A stretch of DNA of 64,000 nt from contig JACQTZ010000016.1 of NCBI GenBank assembly GCA_016210515.1, positions 1 through 64,000 on the forward strand. Reading direction: 5' to 3'. Of the stretch, positions 8,504-15,181 are shown one piece after another (position 1 is the first letter of the stretch; each line of letters begins with the position of its first letter). The position numbers and the translations under genes are program-made. The notes under the pieces were generated by a model. The model ran no database searches, was not told the origin of the DNA, and saw only the letters and a list, made by a program, of their open reading frames with translations. The DNA is from Chloroflexota bacterium. Its GTDB lineage: Bacteria; Chloroflexota; Dehalococcoidia; UBA2985.

Positions 8504-8545
8504 ATACTGTAACAGTATCATAGCAAACAGGACTCGAATGTGCAA
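8504..8545 (-). promoter_or_regulatory. Promoter with embedded palindromic operator for the RHH gene
   Basis: On the minus strand TTGCAC (8540-8545) and TATGAT (8517-8522) are 17 bases apart. The palindrome ATACTG-TAA-CAGTAT (8504-8518) overlaps the edge of the -10 element and ends just before the Shine-Dalgarno. The position suggests autoregulation by the encoded RHH protein. That binding is inference. Confidence 0.55.
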
Positions 8546-8815
8546 GAGTACCGTCTCGTCGCTTGATAGGCGACGCGATTTCATTTTTCCTCGGTCGTCG
8601 ACCTCAACCTACGTGCCTTATCAGGGGATTACCCACCTCCAGCAGAGCTCCCTCGTTTGCCTCCCGCAAAAGGCGGGTGTCAGGACATCCAATACTGCAT
8701 AGCTACAGCAAACGGCCACGTCGTGCTGCCCATTATGCCGAGCCTAGGGAACCACGGAGGCAAGGCAATCCCCCTGTCTTTTGACTGTCTAAGGGCGGGC
8801 AGGCATTTTCAAGGT

Positions 8816-8844
8816 GTAGGGGCAGGTTTGAAACCTGCCCCTAC
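8816..8844. repeat. Perfect 29-base palindrome at the 3' end of the cca-like gene
   Basis: The arms GTAGGGGCAGGTTT and AAACCTGCCCCTAC pair perfectly around the centre. It lies two bases from the stop codon of the minus-strand gene ending at 8847. Related copies are at 1072-1100 and 40890-40918, the latter also just past a gene end. It could act as a transcription-end or mRNA-stabilising hairpin; there is no clear T run. The rest of the 8585-8815 gap shows no gene. Confidence 0.75.
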
Positions 8845-8846
8845 AA

Positions 8847-10079
8847 TCACGATTGTTGTTGGGTCAACAGCCAGCCTTTGACCCACTCAACCTCTTGGGC
8901 GCGGGTGGTTACCGCCCCTTCCAGACGCGCAGACCTCAGCTTCACCAGCATCTCCCCGATGGCAGGGCCCTGGGGCACGCCCATCTCGATGAGGTCTTTT
9001 CCCCCCAGCGACGGCTTGACGTGGCGCAGCCTCTCCAAGAAGAGGGTGAGGTTCTGGCGAGTCGCTTCGTTTGTAGCGGCCAGGGCGCACGCCTGCACCG
9101 CCGCGACGGTTGAAGGGGCCAGGGCTTCATACAGCCGGGCCGGCGGCAGGTTGGCATCGGAGAGCCGGGGCAGCTCACTCTTGAGGGCAATGGTGTCCCG
9201 AACCACGGTGGCCCAGCGGGATGGCATGTGGAGCCGTCCGATGAGCTGCTCCCCCTCTGAAGGATTCATGGGATAAGCCAACAGTCCCAGGTACACTTCC
9301 TCTTCCAAGCCGCTCCTTCCCACCCTTTCTACCACGGTGGCCGAGCCGGCCAGGGAAGGGTGAATGGCCGCCATGACTCCCAATCGGTCGGCCCGTATGA
9401 GGGTCTCAACCCAGTGCTCTTCCTCCAGCCAGAGGTGCAGCTCCCTGCGGAGCCTGTCCCCGCTGATGGTATCCAGCATGGGCAGATCGCGACAGAGCAG
9501 GGTCTCGGTCTCATCCTCCAGGTGGAACCCCAGGCGTTGCTCGTAGCGAATGGCCCTCATGATGCGAGTGGCGTCGTCCACGAAGCTCTTCGGGTGAAGC
9601 ACTCGTATAAGGCCGCGGCGGCGGTCGACCTCGCCGCCGAAGGGGTCCAGAAGACGGCCTGCGACTCCCAGGTGAAGGGGGAAAGCCATGGCATTGACGG
9701 TGAAGTCCCGCCGGGCCAGGTCCTCTTCTATATTGCCGTGGGCTATCTGGGGCAGTGCCCCTGGCCGTGAATAGTGCTCGCTGCGGGCGGTCACCAGATC
9801 CAGGGACTGGCCCCCCACTTTGACCTTGGCCGTGGAGAACTGGGAGCGGGATACCACCTGGCCCGATAGCCGCTTGGCAATGATATAAGCCAGGGTCTCG
9901 GCATCACCCTCTACCACGAGGTCCAGGTCCTGGGTGGGCCTGCCCAGGAGCAGGTCACGCACGGCCCCACCAACCAGGTACAGGGGCACGCCCTCATCCT
10001 GGGCAATCTGCCCTGCTATTTTCACCAGGGCCAGTTGCTGGGGAGGGAAAGCGGTTTCCAGCATTTGCAAGAAGTCCAT
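8847..10079 (-). CDS. Class II tRNA nucleotidyltransferase / poly(A) polymerase-family protein
   Basis: The head domain has YLVGGAVRDLLLG (GGxVRD near residues 37-42) and DLDLVVEG, the metal-binding DxD of class II CCA-adding enzymes. LARRDFTVNAMAFPL and the RNA- and dimer-binding block DDATRIMRAIRYEQRLGF follow. Its 410 residues lack a recognisable HD domain, unlike the paralogue at 10991. Class II enzymes add CCA to tRNA 3' ends, but when two occur together one often adds CC and the other A. Which role applies here cannot be read directly. ATG 10079 is preceded by GGGAAGG. Confidence 0.85.
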   Translation of the reverse strand: MDFLQMLETAFPPQQLALVKIAGQIAQDEGVPLYLVGGAVRDLLLGRPTQDLDLVVEGDAETLAYIIAKRLSGQVVSRSQFSTAKVKVGGQSLDLVTARSEHYSRPGALPQIAHGNIEEDLARRDFTVNAMAFPLHLGVAGRLLDPFGGEVDRRRGLIRVLHPKSFVDDATRIMRAIRYEQRLGFHLEDETETLLCRDLPMLDTISGDRLRRELHLWLEEEHWVETLIRADRLGVMAAIHPSLAGSATVVERVGRSGLEEEVYLGLLAYPMNPSEGEQLIGRLHMPSRWATVVRDTIALKSELPRLSDANLPPARLYEALAPSTVAAVQACALAATNEATRQNLTLFLERLRHVKPSLGGKDLIEMGVPQGPAIGEMLVKLRSARLEGAVTTRAQEVEWVKGWLLTQQQS

Positions 10080-10164
10080 GAAACCTTCCCAGGGTAACTG
10101 GGGCGATTATAGCACGTCGGTTTTACTCTTCACGGCTCTGAGGCTCTGTTCAGAAAATTGCTGC

Positions 10165-10310
10165 TCACTCTGAGCCTGTCATAGGGTGAACCGTTCATGG
10201 TTCCCTTCGGCTTCGCTCAGAGCCTGCCCTGAGTTTACCGAAGGGGTAAACTAGGTCCGACTCCATCGGACTCCGTACCGAGTCGGAGTTCAGGGCGAGC
10301 GGTAGGCGCG
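10165..10310. repeat. Compound palindromic repeat, one of two oppositely oriented copies
   Basis: This segment contains nested inverted repeats, including TCCGACTCCATCGGA and GACTCCGTACCGAGTC, and matches the segment 47700-47875 in reverse complement (shared blocks GGTAAACTAGGTCCGAC and TTCGGCTTTGCTCAGAGCC-like). It sits in the gap 10080-10420, which has no supported gene. Confidence 0.65.
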
Positions 10311-10421
10311 ACTTTCTTATTCGGAGGTGGCGAAGTCTGCTTCAGAAGAAGAGCTGCTCTCGTTCATAATGATCAGTATGCTTGGAATAGTGTCACCAAT
10401 CTACTGGACGAGTACACTAGA

Positions 10422-10450
10422 TTTACACAGGCACTAGGCCCGACTATAAT
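10422..10450 (+). promoter_or_regulatory. Strong sigma70-type promoter for def and the CCA paralogue
   Basis: TTTACA (10422-10427) and a perfect TATAAT (10445-10450) are spaced 17 bases apart. The expected transcript start is about 10457, some 34 bases before the def start. Confidence 0.65.
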
Positions 10451-10490
10451 TGTCAGCAAGACCCACTTCAATCTTGCCAGGAGACGGCCC

Positions 10491-10994
10491 TTGGCTCTTT
10501 TGAACATGCGCACACTGCCCGACCCCATCTTGCGCCAGAAGGCAAGACGGGTCAGCAAGATAGACGCTTCCCTCCAGAGGCTCATCGACGACATGATAGA
10601 GACCATGAGAAACGCCAACGGCGTGGGTCTGGCTGCCAACCAGGTTGGTGTCCTCCAGCGAGTCGTCGTCATCGAAATCCCGGAGGAGGAGCAGGTACGA
10701 GTGCTCATCAACCCCGAGATTGTCCGCCGTGAAGGGGAGCGACTGGTAGAGGAGGGTTGCCTCAGCATCCCTGGCTATCGGGGTGAAATCACCCGTTCCC
10801 TCAAGGTGAGAGTTCGGGCGCTGGACCGCGACGGCAAGCCGCTGCGTATCAAAGCGGAGGGTCTCCTGGCGCAGGCCCTGGAGCACGAGACCGACCATGT
10901 CAACGGCACCCTCTACATAGACCACCTGGAGAGCGCCGACAAGCTCTGGAAGCTGGAACCTCTGGAAGCTCAAGCCCAGACCGAGGCCCATTGA
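10491..10994 (+). CDS. def: Peptide deformylase
   Basis: Def removes the formyl group from nascent N-formylmethionine. All three metalloprotease motifs are present: GVGLAANQ (44-51), EGCLS (88-92, with metal ligand C90) and HETDH (132-136, an HExxH motif). The 167-residue length is typical. The start is TTG 10491 with AGGAG eight bases upstream; ATG 10506 is the alternative and would leave the N terminus slightly short. The next gene begins inside its stop codon (TTGA overlap), implying a coupled pair with the CCA transferase. Confidence 0.93.
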   Translation: MALLNMRTLPDPILRQKARRVSKIDASLQRLIDDMIETMRNANGVGLAANQVGVLQRVVVIEIPEEEQVRVLINPEIVRREGERLVEEGCLSIPGYRGEITRSLKVRVRALDRDGKPLRIKAEGLLAQALEHETDHVNGTLYIDHLESADKLWKLEPLEAQAQTEAH

Positions 10995-12523
10995 CCTCCC
11001 GACCTCCTTTTTCCGTCGCTGCACCCCCCCTGATTCGTCCTTACCTGGAAGGAGTGCCGCTGTTGCGCGCCCTGGACGAGTTCTTAAGCCGCCGCCAGGT
11101 AATGGCCTACCTGGTGGGTGGCTTCGTTCGAGATGCCTGCCTGGGCAGAGCAACCAGAGACGTGGACCTGGCCGTAAAGGGCGATGCCCTGTCCCTGGCA
11201 AAAGAGTTGGCAGACGCGATAGGAGGCACCTTCGTCCTCCTGAATGAGGCCCACACCACTGCACGGGTGGTGCTGCCCTCCGAGCCGGGAGAGGGGAAAC
11301 GGGGCATTCCAAGAAAACAGGTAGACCTGACCTCCTTCGAGGGAGACATCATCCAGGACATGGCCCGCCGCGACTTCACCATCGATGCTCTGGCCCTATC
11401 CCTGGACGATGCGCTTGGAGAAGCTCCCCAAGACCGCCTTGTAGACCCCTTCAACGGCCTTGCCGACCTGGTCTCGACCACCATCAGGGCTGTGTCCGAC
11501 CACTCCTTTCGGGACGATCCCGCCCGCCTTATGAGGGCCGTACGCCTGGCCGCCCAGCTCGGCTTCTCCCTGGCCCCGGACACCCACCAGCTTGTTCGGA
11601 GGGACTCTCCCTTGCTCACTACCGTCGCTCCTGAGCGCCTGCGCGACGAGCTTCTCAAGACCCTGGCAGAGAGCAACGCTTCCCACTATGTGCAACTCAT
11701 GGATGACCTGGGCCTGCTCTGTAGCCTCATCCCTGAGCTAGAGGCCGCCAGGGGTGTGGCACAGCCTAAGGAGCACTACTGGGACGTCCTCCACCACTGC
11801 CTGGAGACCCCCAGCCAGGTGGAGCGAGTCACCACGGAGAAGGGCAGGGCAGGGGATAATACCATCTCTCACGCTCCCTGGCATCTCTCCCTGGAGGCCT
11901 ACTTCGACGAAGAGGTCAGCGATGGCCACACCCGTCGCACCCTCGTAAAGCTGGCTGGCCTCCTCCACGACGTCTCCAAGCCCGCCACCAGGACCATCGA
12001 GCCTACGGGCCGCGTCCGCTTCTTCGGCCATGATACCCAGGGCGCAGAGGTCTCCGAGGACGTTCTGCGTCGCTTGCGCCTCAGCAGCCGGGGCATCAAC
12101 CTCATAAGCACCATGGTGCGGCACCACCTGCGACCCACCCAGATGAGCCAGGGCGTTGAAATGCCCACCCCTCGCGCCATCTACCGCTACTATAGAGACC
12201 TAGAGGAGGCCGCCATAGACACTCTCTACCTCAACATGGCGGACTACCTGGCGGCCAAAGGCCCCAGCATCGAGGTAGACGACTGGCAGCGTCACTGCCG
12301 GCTCATAGGCCACATCCTACACCAGGGGCTCGATCAGAGCGGAGCGCCTCAGAAGACGCCCCGGCTGGTGGACGGTCACCTGCTCATGAAGGCCCTGGGC
12401 CTGGCCCAGGGGCCCCTGGTCGGACGCCTCCTGGAGGCCATCCAGGAGGCCTACGGCGCAGGTGAGATATCCACCAGGGAAGATGCCCTTGAGATGGCTC
12501 GTCGCCTGGTGGCCGAGAATTAG
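10991..12523 (+). CDS. CCA tRNA nucleotidyltransferase with HD domain
   Basis: This 510-residue class II nucleotidyltransferase has YLVGGFVRDACLG (GGxVRD at 43-48), DVDLAV (57-59 metal site), MARRDFTIDALAL and DDPARLMRAVRLAAQLGF. An HD-type domain follows (LLHDVSKPATRT and MVRHHLRP). Such enzymes build or repair the tRNA 3' CCA, and the HD domain can add phosphodiesterase or phosphatase activity. It shares a TTGA overlap with def. Together with the shorter paralogue at 8847-10079 it may form a split CC-adding and A-adding pair. The start is TTG; no better codon is seen. Confidence 0.87.
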   Translation: MTSRPPFSVAAPPLIRPYLEGVPLLRALDEFLSRRQVMAYLVGGFVRDACLGRATRDVDLAVKGDALSLAKELADAIGGTFVLLNEAHTTARVVLPSEPGEGKRGIPRKQVDLTSFEGDIIQDMARRDFTIDALALSLDDALGEAPQDRLVDPFNGLADLVSTTIRAVSDHSFRDDPARLMRAVRLAAQLGFSLAPDTHQLVRRDSPLLTTVAPERLRDELLKTLAESNASHYVQLMDDLGLLCSLIPELEAARGVAQPKEHYWDVLHHCLETPSQVERVTTEKGRAGDNTISHAPWHLSLEAYFDEEVSDGHTRRTLVKLAGLLHDVSKPATRTIEPTGRVRFFGHDTQGAEVSEDVLRRLRLSSRGINLISTMVRHHLRPTQMSQGVEMPTPRAIYRYYRDLEEAAIDTLYLNMADYLAAKGPSIEVDDWQRHCRLIGHILHQGLDQSGAPQKTPRLVDGHLLMKALGLAQGPLVGRLLEAIQEAYGAGEISTREDALEMARRLVAEN

Positions 12524-12535
12524 CTCATAGCTGAA

Positions 12536-12650
12536 AACGGGGAGTCCAGAGGGGCAAAGCCTCTCTGGCGGGGTCTGGGGTATCCCCAAAAAACTCTCCT
12601 CTTCCCTCTTCCTGCCAGGAAGAGGGTCAGGGGGATGGTCAAGGGGTTTT
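12536..12650. repeat. Copy A of the GTCCAGAGGGG / GGGGTCTGGGG repeat family
   Basis: It follows the stop of the CCA transferase gene. Three successive hairpins are visible: AGAGGGGCAAAGCCTCTCT, GGGGTCTGGGGTATCCCC, and CTTCCTGCCAGGAAG. The same order of hairpins occurs at 13955, 38222 and, in reverse orientation, inside hemW at 47016-47171. Confidence 0.75.
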
Positions 12651-12680
12651 TAGCATTATTTTAGCGGACAGGAGAGTGCC

Positions 12681-13673
12681 ATGCAGACACCAGCCGGTGG
12701 CCCTGGATATCCCGCCTACGTAGGAGTGCCCACCTACCTCCATGCCCCCCTGGCATGGACAGTCGCGGAGCTTCGAGAGATGCAAGCCGACGTGGCCATC
12801 GTCGGTGCGCCGGTGGACATGGTAGTCAACAGGCCGGGCGCCAGGTTTGGCCCCCGGGCCATACGCCAGGCCAGCTACGTGGGCAGCCCCAACGATTACC
12901 TCTACCACATGGGGCTGGACGTGTATCCCACCCGTATCCTCAGGGTTGTCGATTTCGGCGATGCAGCCTGCAACCCTTTCTCCCTGGAGCAGAGCCACCA
13001 GGCCATCGGTGCCAAAGTGACGGACGCCCTGGACGCGGGGAGCATCCCGGTCGTCCTGGGAGGCGACCACTCCGTGACTTTGCCCAGCGCCACCGCCGTG
13101 GCCCGACACTACGGCGTGGGCAGCGTGGGCATAGTCCACTTCGACGCCCACGCCGACACCTGGGACTCCCTCTACGGCTCCCTCATCTCCCACGGCAGCC
13201 CCATGCGTCGGCTCATCGAAAGCGGTGCCGTGCCTGGAAAGAGCTTCGTCCAGATCGGTCTGCGGGGCTACGCGCCCGACCGCCGCCTCTTCGACTGGAT
13301 GCGCGACCAGGGGATGCGATGGCACACCATATCGGACATCGAAACCAAGGGGTTCGATGCCGTCCTCGAAGAGGCGCTGGGCCAGGCCCAGGAAGGCCCA
13401 GAGCACATCTACCTCTCTGTGGACATAGACGTCCTCGACCCGGCTTTCGCTCCGGGCACCGGCACCCCCGAGCCTGGCGGCCTCACCACCAGGGAGCTCC
13501 TTCGGGCCGTGCGGCAAGTCTCACTGATCGGGAAGCTGGTGGCCCTGGACGTGGTCGAGGTCTCACCCCCCTACGATGGCCCAGCGGGGCTGGCCGCGGA
13601 AGCCGCCCATCGCGTCGTGCTGGAGGCCATTAGTGCCCTGGCCTGGCTGCGGTCCAGGCCCTCGCCTCAATAG
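12681..13673 (+). CDS. Agmatinase-like ureohydrolase (arginase/agmatinase superfamily)
   Basis: The binuclear manganese site of ureohydrolases is complete: GGDHS (127-131), DAHAD (155-159), SVDIDVLDPAFAPGTGTPEP (from about 246) and a C-terminal VEVSPPYD. The overall pattern, 330 residues with a formiminoglutamase- or agmatinase-like GTPEPGGL, favours agmatinase (agmatine to putrescine and urea). The exact amidine substrate is not certain, since guanidinobutyrase and related enzymes share the motifs. It stands alone between repeats, with no other polyamine gene adjacent. Confidence 0.8.
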   Translation: MQTPAGGPGYPAYVGVPTYLHAPLAWTVAELREMQADVAIVGAPVDMVVNRPGARFGPRAIRQASYVGSPNDYLYHMGLDVYPTRILRVVDFGDAACNPFSLEQSHQAIGAKVTDALDAGSIPVVLGGDHSVTLPSATAVARHYGVGSVGIVHFDAHADTWDSLYGSLISHGSPMRRLIESGAVPGKSFVQIGLRGYAPDRRLFDWMRDQGMRWHTISDIETKGFDAVLEEALGQAQEGPEHIYLSVDIDVLDPAFAPGTGTPEPGGLTTRELLRAVRQVSLIGKLVALDVVEVSPPYDGPAGLAAEAAHRVVLEAISALAWLRSRPSPQ

Positions 13674-13693
13674 CCCAATGGCTCCTTCGAAGC

Positions 13694-13846
13694 CTATCCA
13701 GGCTGTTGCTGCCGGCTCTGGTGCTTCAGCATTGCGCGACACCCAGGACAAACCTTCCGCATGGCCCCCACCCTGAACCGCCAGGCAGGACATATGACGT
13801 TGTGTATACGCAAAGCCCAAGACAGTTGTTCACGATTCCCTGCCAT
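13694..13846 (-). CDS. Previously unlisted 50-residue Cys-containing peptide
   Basis: A short gene on the minus strand, convergent with the ureohydrolase gene. ATG 13846 is preceded by GGAGGTG (13851-13857) at ideal spacing, and a perfect TATAAT with an upstream TTGCCT lies about 55 bases further up. The peptide contains ICPAW and KVCPGCRAMLKHQ, so a CxxC and a further Cys could bind a metal, though there is no complete zinc ribbon. It is basic (many Arg and Lys). I know no matching family; it may be a small regulatory or stress peptide, or the remnant of a longer zinc-ribbon protein. Confidence 0.5.
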   Translation of the reverse strand: MAGNREQLSWALRIHNVICPAWRFRVGAMRKVCPGCRAMLKHQSRQQQPG

Positions 13847-13899
13847 AATTCACCTCCAACGCTGCTAATCAGTCGCACAGCGCCTGACCCGTACGCGAC

Positions 13900-13927
13900 A
13901 TTATACTCCTATTCTCTACCCAGGCAA
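13900..13927 (-). promoter_or_regulatory. Promoter of the 50-residue peptide gene
   Basis: On the minus strand TTGCCT (13922-13927) and a perfect TATAAT (13900-13905) are spaced 16 bases apart. Transcription would start about 45 bases before the ATG at 13846. Confidence 0.55.
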
Positions 13928-13954
13928 TTACACGCCATATAGCAGGCTGTGGGA

Positions 13955-14290
13955 AAAGGGAAGTCCAGAGGGGGCAAAGCCCCTTCTGGCGGGGGTCTGG
14001 GGGTATCCCCCAAATACCCTATTTCCCCCTCTCCTGCAGGAGTGAAAGGCACGCTCATGCCCTTCCCTTCGGCTTCGCTCAGGGTAAACTGGCTCGGGGT
14101 GAGCGGGCAGAGGAAGCCGCTCGTGGAGTGCCCTTCGACTTCGCTCAGGACATGCTCGTCGAACCATGACACCTAAATCCCCTTATCATTCTGAATCCCG
14201 ATGTGATCGGGATGAAGAGTCCAAGACATATGCCTCCAGCCAACATACGCCTTAGATGCTTCGCTTCGCTTCGCTCAGCATGACATCACT
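13955..14290. repeat. Copy B of the three-hairpin repeat followed by a REP cluster
   Basis: Positions 13955-14045 match the repeat family of 12536 and 38222 (AGAGGGGGCAAAGCCCCTTCT, then GGGGGTCTGGGGGTATCCCC). From 14050 to 14290 several REP-like pieces follow: CTTCGGCTTCGCTCAGG, GTCGAACCATGA, ATCCCGATGTGATCGGGAT and TTCGCTCAGCATGACAT. The region up to nrdR (14504) holds no supported gene. Confidence 0.7.
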
Positions 14291-14503
14291 TCCGTTCATG
14301 GTGAGCCCGTCGAACCATGATACCAACATCTTGTGTATTGAAGCCATAATGCCACAAAATATTGTCGAGAAGGCCTTGACAATGGCAACATCATCATGTA
14401 CGGTATATGTGCTAATGCACGGGTTACACAATCGTTGGTGGGTGGATAGCATTTCAATACCGTATCTTGTACCCATAGCCTCTAAAGACAACCAGAGAAC
14501 GCC

Positions 14504-15070
14504 ATGCGCTGCCCATACTGCAACCATCCCGAGTCCAAAGTCATCGACTCCCGCGAAGCCCCCGACGGCATCCGCCGCCGCAGGGAGTGTCTCCAGTGTG
14601 GCCTTCGTTTCACCACCTACGAGCGCATCCAGGCCACAGCCCTCATGGTCGCCAAGCGGGACGGACGCCGTGAGGAGTTCAACCGCGACAAGCTGACTGC
14701 CAGCATCCTCAAAGCGTGCGTCAAGCGCCCTCTGCCCACCGGCACCATCGACAAGCTGGTGGACGACATCGAAGCCGAGCTTCAGAGGCTTGGAAAGGCA
14801 GAGGTCCCCAGCTCCATAGTCGGCGAAATGGTTATGGAACGCCTTCGTGCCCTGGACAGAGTAGCCTACATACGATTCGCCAGCGTCTACCGGGACTTCG
14901 CCGACATCGAGAGCTTCAAACAGGAGGTGGAGGCCTTGCAGGACGCCCTTCAGAGAGAGGTGCCCGGCCCTCAGCTTCCGCTGATGCCAGAGGAGCCAGC
15001 GGCACCCCGCCGGCGCGGCCGCAGGCCCCGCATCGCGCCCGCATTGCCCATGAATCTGGGCGGAGGGTAG
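14504..15070 (+). CDS. nrdR: Transcriptional repressor NrdR
   Basis: NrdR senses ATP and dATP through an ATP-cone and represses ribonucleotide reductase genes. The N-terminal zinc ribbon CPYC...CLQC (C3, C6, C29, C32) and the ATP-cone starting [19 protein letters not shown] are intact, ending at [18 protein letters not shown] basic Pro- and Arg-rich tail of roughly 35 residues ([12 protein letters not shown]) extends beyond the usual end at about residue 150. It sits directly upstream of the class II reductase gene nrdJ, its probable regulatory target, separated by a nested hairpin. Confidence 0.93.
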   Translation: MRCPYCNHPESKVIDSREAPDGIRRRRECLQCGLRFTTYERIQATALMVAKRDGRREEFNRDKLTASILKACVKRPLPTGTIDKLVDDIEAELQRLGKAEVPSSIVGEMVMERLRALDRVAYIRFASVYRDFADIESFKQEVEALQDALQREVPGPQLPLMPEEPAAPRRRGRRPRIAPALPMNLGGG

Positions 15071-15073
15071 CCA

Positions 15074-15144
15074 AGTATGAAGAGAGCACCATTAAAGGCG
15101 TGCGTTAACCCTGCGGCATGTCGCAGGGTTAAAGGCTTCATACT
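15074..15144 (+). promoter_or_regulatory. Nested inverted repeat between nrdR and nrdJ
   Basis: The outer arms AGTATGAAG (15074-15082) and CTTCATACT (15136-15144) pair over nine bases. Inside them TTAACCCTGCG (15105-15115) and CGCAGGGTTAA (15122-15132) pair perfectly over eleven bases with a six-base loop. No T run follows, so a simple terminator is unlikely. It could control read-through or stability of an nrdR-nrdJ transcript. It does not resemble the cobalamin riboswitch often found ahead of class II reductases. Confidence 0.6.
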
Positions 15145-15181
15145 GTGATCATCACCGTTGCCAAGGGAACAGGAGCCAACC

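Noticed and set aside
15074..15144. Cobalamin riboswitch ahead of nrdJ
   Set aside because: The B12-box and the long multi-arm structure are not present in the short gap.
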